Of a DNA stretch of 5,480 nucleotides, positions 1-5,415 are shown piece by piece. Source of the DNA: Campylobacteraceae bacterium (lineage in GTDB: Bacteria; Campylobacterota; Campylobacteria; Campylobacterales; UBA6016); contig JAEMQC010000104.1 of NCBI GenBank assembly GCA_022758985.1, positions 1-5,480 on the forward strand, in the 5' to 3' direction. Each line of letters begins with the position of its first letter. The first letter of the stretch is position 1. The translations under genes were made by a program, and so were the position numbers. The notes beneath the pieces were generated by a model. That model worked only from the letters and a program-made list of their open reading frames with translations, was not told where the DNA came from and ran no database searches.

Positions 1-182
1 GGCTTATATCTAAAACACTAAGTTGAAAGTGGTACTGAGGTTGGGGAAGCTTACAACACATCGCTACTTTCCGTCGCCTCGTCTCTGGCGTATGAGCCAA
101 AAATCCCCAGTATCTCAAAGCCCTCCGCCTCGTATTTTGGTTTTAGCTCTTTTAGCGTTTGGAGTATATTTTCCTTGGTCAT
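1..182 (-). pseudogene. Broken MNT-type nucleotidyltransferase (frameshifted or truncated)
   Basis: An ATG at 182 opens a frame of 43 codons that ends at a TAA (53-51). The peptide begins MTKENILQTLKELKPKYEAE and carries the family signature at residues 29-41: GSYAR, then DEATESSD. This is the start of the minimal nucleotidyltransferase (MNT, Pol-beta superfamily) fold, whose catalytic motif is GS-x-AR-x(n)-SD-x-D. Here the peptide reads D-V-L-stop, so the second catalytic Asp is missing, and the reading is far shorter than the roughly 95-150 residues usual for the family. After the stop, the frame one base on is open to the window edge and reads KLPQPQYHFQLSVLDIS. That could be the displaced continuation, suggesting small deletions at the DxD codons. 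MNT proteins are often antitoxins beside HEPN toxins; such a partner would lie beyond the left edge. The domain is fairly clear. Pseudogene status is inferred, and a sequencing error cannot be excluded. No clear Shine-Dalgarno precedes the ATG. Confidence 0.6.
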
Positions 183-231
183 TTTTTTAAACCGTTAGTT
201 TTTTGTTTTATTTTATCTTATATTTTTTATT
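183..231. other. AT-rich spacer between asnB and the MNT remnant
   Basis: These 49 bases are almost entirely A and T, with only a few G or C. I see no stem-loop followed by a T-run, so no intrinsic terminator for the operon can be called. On the minus strand TATAAGAT (222-215) lies about 33 bases before the ATG at 182 and resembles a sigma-70 -10 box. In DNA this AT-rich the match is weak evidence for a promoter driving the MNT remnant. Confidence 0.3.
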
Positions 232-2016
232 TTACAAAAACCTCTTTTCATACCAACGACTAAAGATATACACTCCCCAGAGGTGATGGCGAAAGCCTTT
301 GTCTTTTCTCGGTTTTAGATAAAACTCTATGCTTTTCATATCAAACAGCCCAGTCTCGCTAGCTATGCGGCGAACTACGCCCAGATCTCCGCTCTCACGC
401 AGCCACTCCATAAAAGGATAGCTAAACCCCTTCTTACGGCGAGAGATGATGGAGGGGTGCAGTATGTCGGCGAAAGCCTCTTTGAGAAATGACTTCGGCG
501 ACGACGGCAACTTGTATTCGCTAGGGATAGACAGGGAGTGGGCAACGAATTCGCTATCAAGAAAAGGCGCTCTCACCTCCACGCCGTTTGCCATCGAGAC
601 CCTGTCAACTTTGTGCAGCAGCACTTCATCCAGCCACATCCGCAAATCCACCACGCTAGCCCATCTCCAGAAGTCGCCGCCGCCGCTCTCCTCAAACTCT
701 CTTATCGCTTCTTCCAAAAGCCCCATCGAATCAATAGAGTTTTGAAGGAGCAGCCTATCCCTTTGCGAATCTAAGAAGTTTTCGCCATATCCACGGTATA
801 CGGGCTCATCTTTGAATGCCCGCAAAAACAACTCCCACTCCTTGTTATACGCTACGTTCGCCTCAAAGTAGTTTTTGAGCCACCCTTTGTACGGTGCGCT
901 TTTGATAGCCTCAAACTTGGCATATTCCAAATATTTATGATAGCCATAGTACTGCTCATCACTCCCTTCGCCGCTTAGTACGCACTTGACACCACTCTCT
1001 CTAATGTTGCGCATCAAAAAATCAAGAGGCAGCGAAGCTGGGTCGTTAAGAGGCTCGTCCATGTAGCCCAAAAAACGCTCTATAGATGCAAAAAAATCGC
1101 TTTTTGTAAATACAAACTCTGTATGCTTGGAGCCGTATATCTCGGCACTCTCCCTTGCTGCGGCGCGCTCGTCGTAAGAGTTAAATCCGTCATATCCGAC
1201 CGTAAATGTGCGAAGCTTCTTGCCATGCACCTTTGTGGCGGCGGCAAGCACAAGTGCGCTATCAAATCCGCCCGAAAGCAGTGAGCCTATCTCCACATCC
1301 GCATTCAGCCGCAGCCCGAGGCTCTCAAAAAACAGCTTCCTACTCCCAGATACAGCCTCCTCCTTGCTCATATGGCGGACAGGAGAGAAGGGTGCGGCGA
1401 ACCTACTTTTTATGATTTGCATCCCGTCAAACTCAAGCATTTCGCCTGGATGAAGTTTGTATATACCATTGTATATCGTATGCGGAGCAAGCGTCGAGAG
1501 AAAACCAAAATAACAGTTTAGCCCCTCTTTGGAGATGTTTTTGGTTTTTATATGCGGGAGTATCGCCTTAATTTCGCTGGCAAAAATTAATGAGCCGTTT
1601 TGGAGTGTGTAAAAAAGAGGTTTTTTGCCCACCGGATCGCGCGCCAAGAGAAGTTTTTGGCCGTCATAGTATGAGACGGCATACATACCTCTAAGGCTAG
1701 ATAAAAAGTCGCTGCCGTAGCGCTCAAGCCCCGACAGTATCACATCACCCTCCGAGTAGGGCGCTTTTATGCCTAGCTCTGACGCCAATGTGCGGTAGTT
1801 GTATATTTCGCCGTTAAAAACAAGTCTCGAGCCACCGAGAACAAAAGGGCCGCAAGGCTCCGAGACATCCATAATAGCTAATCTCGTCTGCCCCAGATAA
1901 TATCCCACCCCTTCATCAAATCCGAAACCGTCAGGCCCTCTGGGGATAAGCGTCTCTAGTGATTTCCTAGCCGCCTGTGCGTCATAACGCCCGACTATAC
2001 CGAAGATGCCACACAT
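232..2016 (-). CDS. asnB: AsnB-type glutamine amidotransferase (asparagine synthetase, glutamine-hydrolysing)
   Basis: A 594-residue protein, normal length for AsnB. The family reaction uses glutamine and ATP to amidate aspartate in the cytoplasm. The N-terminal class II glutaminase domain (about 1-200) begins MCGIFG, so Met removal exposes the Cys2 nucleophile; this fixes the start. It carries RGPDG (26-30), RLAIMD (45-50), NGEIYNY (68-74) and ARDPVGKKPL (125-134). The synthetase domain has the PP-loop SLLSGGFDS (245-253), SGEGSDE (348-354) and KVDRVSMANGVEVRAPFLD (469-487). One oddity: the stretch that is usually S-D-x-E-V reads S-E-G-D-V (88-92), swapping the acidic residues near the glutamine site. 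The gene is last in the operon, 6 bases after the acetyltransferase stop. Since all neighbours look like sugar-modification genes, it may amidate a uronic acid sugar, as proposed for WbpS-type AsnB homologues in Pseudomonas O-antigen clusters, rather than supply asparagine. The family is certain; the substrate is not. Confidence 0.93.
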   Translation of the reverse strand: MCGIFGIVGRYDAQAARKSLETLIPRGPDGFGFDEGVGYYLGQTRLAIMDVSEPCGPFVLGGSRLVFNGEIYNYRTLASELGIKAPYSEGDVILSGLERYGSDFLSSLRGMYAVSYYDGQKLLLARDPVGKKPLFYTLQNGSLIFASEIKAILPHIKTKNISKEGLNCYFGFLSTLAPHTIYNGIYKLHPGEMLEFDGMQIIKSRFAAPFSPVRHMSKEEAVSGSRKLFFESLGLRLNADVEIGSLLSGGFDSALVLAAATKVHGKKLRTFTVGYDGFNSYDERAAARESAEIYGSKHTEFVFTKSDFFASIERFLGYMDEPLNDPASLPLDFLMRNIRESGVKCVLSGEGSDEQYYGYHKYLEYAKFEAIKSAPYKGWLKNYFEANVAYNKEWELFLRAFKDEPVYRGYGENFLDSQRDRLLLQNSIDSMGLLEEAIREFEESGGGDFWRWASVVDLRMWLDEVLLHKVDRVSMANGVEVRAPFLDSEFVAHSLSIPSEYKLPSSPKSFLKEAFADILHPSIISRRKKGFSYPFMEWLRESGDLGVVRRIASETGLFDMKSIEFYLKPRKDKGFRHHLWGVYIFSRWYEKRFL

Positions 2017-2040
2017 ATTTCGCTATATTAGCGTCACCTT
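2017..2040 (-). promoter_or_regulatory. asnB ribosome binding site with an intervening hairpin
   Basis: On the minus strand a good Shine-Dalgarno, AAGGTGA (2040-2034), lies 17 bases from the asnB ATG, too far for normal initiation. The gap contains a perfect inverted repeat, CGCTA-ATA-TAGCG (2033-2021), with a 5-bp stem and 3-base loop. If folded, it would shorten the effective spacing to about 4 bases. The stem includes the TAG stop of the upstream acetyltransferase (2025-2023), so ribosomes finishing that gene would melt it. No other convincing Shine-Dalgarno lies closer. The sequence is direct observation; the spacing role is inference. Confidence 0.35.
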
Positions 2041-2592
2041 ACCGTCTGCTAGTCTATATCTGCTACTGTCAGACTCATCCACGGCTATGCCGTCTGCATC
2101 GAAAGTGAGTTTGTATCCTGCCTTTGAATACCACCCCTTTATCCTTGCGGGATTGCCGTATACCAGTGCAAATGCTGGAACATCTTTGGTAACCGTACTT
2201 CCAGCTCCAACAAATGCGTATTCGCCGATCGTCGTACCGCATACTACGGTACAGTTTGCGCCAAGGCTTGCCCCTTTTTTTACGACGGTTTTTTTGTACT
2301 CTTCTTTACGCACTATGAAGCTTCTAGGATTTGTTACATTCGTAAATACCACGGAAGGACCTACGAAGACGTCGTCTTCTATCACTACGCCGTCATATAA
2401 GCTAACATTGTTTTGCACCTTTACGCCACTACCTATAACGGCGTTTGGACCTATGACGCAGTTTTGCCCAAAAGAGCAGTTTTTGCCTATTTTTGTGCCG
2501 CTAATCACATGACAAAAATGCCATATCTTCGTACCCTCCCCTATCTCTACGTTGTCGTCTACATACGATGATTCGTGAACAAAAAAGCTCAT
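2023..2592 (-). CDS. Left-handed beta-helix N-acetyltransferase of nucleotide-linked 3-amino sugars (WbpD/WlbB/QdtC-like)
   Basis: A 189-residue hexapeptide-repeat protein expected to acetylate the amino group of a nucleotide-linked amino sugar using acetyl-CoA, in the cytoplasm. It starts MSFFVHESSYVDD, and imperfect hexapeptides of the IGEGTK / IGKNCS / IGPNAV / IGSGVK type run from about residue 17 to 140, building the trimeric beta-helix. Family hallmarks are TKIWHFCHV (21-29), VQNNVSLYDGV (59-69), VFVGPSVVFTNVTNPR (75-90), GASLGANCTVVCG (107-119) and VGAGSTVTKDVPAFALVYGNPA (128-149). The 'NPR...RKEEYKKT' loop and the C-terminal RYRLADGKV resemble WbpD/WlbB, which acetylate UDP-GlcNAc3NA; QdtC and FdtC are close relatives with 6-deoxy sugar substrates. 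An upstream in-frame ATG at 2628 would add 12 residues unlike the family. The ATG at 2592 is preferred because it forms a 4-base ATGA overlap with the aminotransferase stop, implying translational coupling. The direct aminotransferase neighbour supports the assignment. Confidence 0.9.
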   Translation of the reverse strand: MSFFVHESSYVDDNVEIGEGTKIWHFCHVISGTKIGKNCSFGQNCVIGPNAVIGSGVKVQNNVSLYDGVVIEDDVFVGPSVVFTNVTNPRSFIVRKEEYKKTVVKKGASLGANCTVVCGTTIGEYAFVGAGSTVTKDVPAFALVYGNPARIKGWYSKAGYKLTFDADGIAVDESDSSRYRLADGKVTLI

Positions 2593-3674
2593 TTTGTAGC
2601 CCCAAAAAATTGTTTTATTTTTTCGCACACCAGCATGGCATCACTTTCGCTCAGGTGTTCACCAATAGGTAAAGACAAAAGCTCTTTGTCGGTGCGGCAA
2701 GCAAAAAATTCGCTCGTATCTTGCGTGTTATACGAGTACGCCGCAAGCTTCGGCAGCGCTATCGGATAGTGTATACCCGTCTCTATGCCGTATGAAGACA
2801 AAAACTCTTTTAGCTCATCTCTTCTATCGGTGCGAACTACAAAAAGATGCCACACATGGCGCCTATCACTATGCACCTTAGGCAATATTAGCGGAGTATC
2901 GGCAAGCTGATGTAAATATACGCTAGCGATATTATTTCGTCTCTCTAGCCACTCCTCTAGATGTGGAAGTTTGACGCTAAGCACGGCGGCTTGAAGTCCG
3001 TCAAGTCTTGAGTTTCTACCTTCAAACTCATGGTTGTATTTGCCTGTTCTACCGTGGTTTGCCATCATTCTCATTTTTTTTGCCAAGGCATCGTCGTTTG
3101 TCGTTATCGCCCCGCCGTCGCCGTATGCGCCTAGATTTTTGCCCGGGTAAAAGCTAAATGTCGCTGCATCTCCAAAAGTGCCGACTTTGCGACCTTTATA
3201 CTTAGCGCCGTGAGCCTGAGCACAATCTTCGATAAGAGCTAGCGAATGCTTTGCGCAAAACGCAGTTATCTCATCCATATCGCAAGGCAAGCCGTATAGA
3301 TGTACGCAAATGACGGCTTTTAACCCCTCGCTCATCTCTAGCTTTATCGTATAGTCGTCTTTGACATCGGCAAAAACCACCTCAAACCCCGCATTTGTAA
3401 CCGCTTCGCTCGTAGCTATGAAGCTGTTTGCCGGGACTAGGACTTTGGAGTCTTGCGGTAATCCAAGCGATTTTAAGGCTATCTCTATCGCATCCGTACC
3501 GTTGCCGACCCCGACGCAATGCTTGGCACCGATATATGCGGCAAAATCCGCTTCAAACTTTTTGACCCTCTCGCCGCCTATGTATGCCGAATCGGCTATT
3601 ACACCCGCTATTGCGGCATCCATCTCACTCTTGATACCGAGGTATTGCGCATGAAGGTCCAAAAACTTAATCAA
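2589..3674 (-). CDS. DegT/DnrJ/EryC1/StrS-family PLP-dependent sugar aminotransferase
   Basis: A 361-residue fold-type I aminotransferase, normal length, expected to move an amino group, usually from glutamate, to a keto sugar nucleotide. Visible motifs are the N-terminal FLDLHAQYLGIK, VGNGTDAIEIAL (56-67), PANSFIATSEAVTNAG (81-96), HLYGLPCDMD (125-134), the cofactor-binding IEDCAQAHGA (148-157), SFYPGKNLGAYGDGGA (174-189) with Lys179 as probable Schiff-base lysine, NSRLDGLQAAVL (221-232) and GIHYPIALPKL (300-310). The PGKN form resembles QdtB/DesV 3-aminotransferases more than classic WbpE, which carries PSKP. The start is TTG at 3674: the following residues IKFLDL match the usual family N-terminus, no in-frame ATG lies nearby, and AGGGA sits 9 bases upstream. 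The gene overlaps the methyltransferase by 8 bases and the acetyltransferase by 4, so translation is probably coupled. With the acetyltransferase it likely makes an acetamido sugar. Exact substrate is unresolved because no dehydrogenase or ketoisomerase lies in the window. Confidence 0.92.
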   Translation of the reverse strand: MIKFLDLHAQYLGIKSEMDAAIAGVIADSAYIGGERVKKFEADFAAYIGAKHCVGVGNGTDAIEIALKSLGLPQDSKVLVPANSFIATSEAVTNAGFEVVFADVKDDYTIKLEMSEGLKAVICVHLYGLPCDMDEITAFCAKHSLALIEDCAQAHGAKYKGRKVGTFGDAATFSFYPGKNLGAYGDGGAITTNDDALAKKMRMMANHGRTGKYNHEFEGRNSRLDGLQAAVLSVKLPHLEEWLERRNNIASVYLHQLADTPLILPKVHSDRRHVWHLFVVRTDRRDELKEFLSSYGIETGIHYPIALPKLAAYSYNTQDTSEFFACRTDKELLSLPIGEHLSESDAMLVCEKIKQFFGATK

Positions 3675-4338
3675 TATGACAAATCCCTATTTTCCCAAGG
3701 TGTTCGCACTTGTCCGCACCAGCTTCGGCGGTTATCATCTCCCACGCTTCCTTCATCCCATCCGACCATGATATATCATCAAATGCCATCACCGAACCTT
3801 TTGCCATAAACGGAAGTATCTGGCGATAGTACTTCACGGTCGCATCCCTATCGTGATGCCCGTCGATAAAGGCAAAATCAATAGGAGCAATGCCCGCTAA
3901 AGTCTTATCAAGCACATCGGCAAACCGCCCGACTATCTGCGTGATATTCTCACATCCTGCTTTTTTGATGTTTTCAGCCGCAACTGCGGCTATCTCTTTG
4001 GCGCCCTCTATCGTATAGACTTTGGTGTCCGAGTTTGCCAAAGCCATAGTGATGGACGAAAACCCGCAACAAGTCCCAAGCTCCAAAACGACTTTTGGTT
4101 TTCGCTCCTTTATGAGCGTATAAATCCACTCGCTCCACTCGTTTTTGAGCCCAATACTAGAGAGCTTGCCGACAGTAGTCTGCACCCTCTTGCCCTTTGC
4201 CATCTCCTCTTCGCTGCGTTTATCCTCAGGGCTTCCTGCGCCAAAATCCAAAAATTCTATTATGCTATTATCTTGCATCCCGCTAGCTCTTAGCTGTGCC
4301 ACCAGGGCTAGGTTTTTTTTGTCATTTTCGTTTAACAA
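3667..4338 (-). CDS. Class I SAM-dependent methyltransferase (Methyltransf_24-like)
   Basis: A 223-residue soluble protein with a Rossmann SAM-binding core. Motif I is VVLELGTCCGFSSITMA (83-99). An acidic residue after strand 2 is seen in VYTIEGAKEIAAVAAENIKKAG (107-128), and the later strands give IDFAFIDGHHDRDATVKYY (153-171) and GSVMAFDDISWSDGMKEAW (181-199). DFGAGSPEDKR at 31-41 is an N-terminal element I associate with one methyltransferase subfamily found in polysaccharide and lipid loci. The FIDGHHD and FDDIxWS arrangement suits a Methyltransf_24 or O-methyltransferase 3-like enzyme, but the acceptor is unknown. The context suggests methylation of a sugar or glycan, possibly O-methylation. 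The start is TTG at 4338, supported by AAAAGG 7 bases upstream; the first in-frame ATG is codon 21, which would cut an apparently real N-terminal helix. The stop overlaps the aminotransferase start by 8 bases. Family assignment is firm, function is open. Confidence 0.85.
   Translation of the reverse strand: MLNENDKKNLALVAQLRASGMQDNSIIEFLDFGAGSPEDKRSEEEMAKGKRVQTTVGKLSSIGLKNEWSEWIYTLIKERKPKVVLELGTCCGFSSITMALANSDTKVYTIEGAKEIAAVAAENIKKAGCENITQIVGRFADVLDKTLAGIAPIDFAFIDGHHDRDATVKYYRQILPFMAKGSVMAFDDISWSDGMKEAWEMITAEAGADKCEHLGKIGICHID
3675..3688 (-). promoter_or_regulatory. RBS supporting the TTG start of the aminotransferase
   Basis: AGGGA (3688-3684) lies 9 bases before the TTG at 3674, within the last codons of the methyltransferase gene. 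It supports a TTG start, where the mature family N-terminus (IKFLDL) begins. Confidence 0.5.
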
Positions 4339-4351
4339 ATGAAAGCCTTTT
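4339..4351 (-). promoter_or_regulatory. RBS supporting the TTG start of the methyltransferase
   Basis: AAAAGG (4351-4346) lies 7 bases before the TTG at 4338 and overlaps the TAA stop of the DUF354 gene (4352-4350). This is good spacing and favours TTG over the internal ATG at codon 21. Confidence 0.5.
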
Positions 4352-5408
4352 ACTTTAATATCTCGTCAACTATGGCATCCAAGTCAAAAACCATCTCGTC
4401 AAATACCGTATTTGCTTTGTTTTTTTTTCCAATGTACTTTAGCGCAAGTTCAACAACTTCATCGGAGTTATCCGCTTTTAACATCAACTCTTCATCTATC
4501 AAAAATTTGTCGTAATGCGAGATAAACGACCTAGTGGAAATAGTAGGCGTACCGAAATAGCAAGCTTCAGAGTTGAGCGTACCGCCGCCGCCTATAAATA
4601 AATCACAATATGCAAGCAGATGCTGGACGACTATCTTCTCTTGCAAAACGGTACAAAATGGCAATATCTCAGCAACCACTTCAGGCTCATACCTTGGAAT
4701 AACCAAAAAGTTGGCGTCTATTTTATCTTTAAGGATTACCAAGCCGTCATATAAAAAAGGAAATTTCTTTTCTACATAACTAGCTTTATATTCCTCTTCT
4801 CTAATGACTATGGTAGGTTTTTTGGGGTCAAGCCCACATTCAAGCAAAGTCTTTTCATAAAACTCTCTTGACGGCTCAAAGTCATGAAGCCACGCCACTA
4901 CATCCAAAAATTTGTACTCAAAAATTTGGTCTTCTTCAAGCCCGAATCTGACAAATATCTCCTGCGGAACCATGAAGGGCCTAAAGGCTTTATTTGACAG
5001 AGGAAGGGTAAGCCTAGCTTGCGGTAGCGCTCTTTTGAAGTTTGTAGTATGGTCCGATAGCGGTATATCGTAAAAATTAATAATAGGCATACCAAGTCCG
5101 AAAGCAACCCTATTTGCATCCACGCTACATAGACAAACAAGCTTTTTGGCACCTTCTTTTTCAACGAACTCCATCAGTTCAAGTTGCCTGTGGATTGAGG
5201 CTTTAAGCTTATCGCTCAAATTTGCTCCACCAAAAAATCCACGGTTCACAAACTCAATGTTATGAAGCTTTAGCAACTCCACAACCTCGCTATATCCGAG
5301 CCCCTCTCTAGCCGTCACAAGAACTTTCTTTCCCCTCTCCTGCAAGGCTTTTATCACAGGCTTAAAAAACATTACGCTTTTGGGAGTCACCAAATCAAAC
5401 CAAATCAT
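4350..5408 (-). CDS. DUF354 family protein, GT-B-like, unknown function
   Basis: A 352-residue soluble protein, matching the DUF354 family in length and layout. The N-terminus MIWFDLVTPKSVMFFKPVI, with KVLVTARE at about 28-35, forms the first Rossmann-like strand and helix. Then come LSDKLKASIHRQLEL (64-78), RVAFGLGMPIINFYD (100-114), RLTLPLS (132-138) and the C-terminal DLFIGGGGTLNSEACYFGTPTIS (269-291). The glycine-rich stretch followed by E-A-x-x-x-GTP-T resembles the nucleotide-sugar site of GT-B glycosyltransferases and UDP-GlcNAc 2-epimerases. DUF354 proteins are widespread in archaea and occur in bacterial polysaccharide clusters, but I know of no established activity. A glycosyltransferase or nucleotide-sugar epimerase role is a reasonable inference. 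No signal peptide or membrane segment is visible. The ATG start has AGGA (5417-5414) 5 bases upstream, overlapping the stop of the preceding gene. A run of nine A's encodes the lysine-rich GKKNK near residue 329. Confidence 0.88.
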   Translation of the reverse strand: MIWFDLVTPKSVMFFKPVIKALQERGKKVLVTAREGLGYSEVVELLKLHNIEFVNRGFFGGANLSDKLKASIHRQLELMEFVEKEGAKKLVCLCSVDANRVAFGLGMPIINFYDIPLSDHTTNFKRALPQARLTLPLSNKAFRPFMVPQEIFVRFGLEEDQIFEYKFLDVVAWLHDFEPSREFYEKTLLECGLDPKKPTIVIREEEYKASYVEKKFPFLYDGLVILKDKIDANFLVIPRYEPEVVAEILPFCTVLQEKIVVQHLLAYCDLFIGGGGTLNSEACYFGTPTISTRSFISHYDKFLIDEELMLKADNSDEVVELALKYIGKKNKANTVFDEMVFDLDAIVDEILK

Positions 5409-5415
5409 CCAAATC

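Noticed and set aside
1..50. Left-edge bases as the end of an insertion sequence or an RNA gene.
   Set aside because: No terminal inverted repeat, target duplication or recognisable RNA motif is visible. An out-of-frame continuation of the MNT gene is a simpler reading, although 50 bases are too few to decide.
183..231. Intrinsic terminator after asnB.
   Set aside because: The A/T runs have no GC-containing stem-loop in front of them, so there is no support for a terminator.
2006..2512. A plus-strand open frame of 168 codons opposite the acetyltransferase.
   Set aside because: It is antisense to a clearly conserved protein, has a low-complexity Ser/Thr/Pro/Phe composition typical of shadow frames, and shows no motif.
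2023..2592. The repeated hexapeptide-coding stretch as a DNA tandem repeat.
   Set aside because: The periodicity is at protein level (beta-helix turns) and degenerate in DNA; it is ordinary for this fold.
2593..2628. Upstream ATG at 2628 as the acetyltransferase start (12 extra residues, MRKNKTIFWGYK).
   Set aside because: The extra residues do not resemble the family N-terminus and would overlap the aminotransferase by about 40 bases. The ATG at 2592 gives a classic 4-base ATGA overlap and the family-like MSFFVHESS start.
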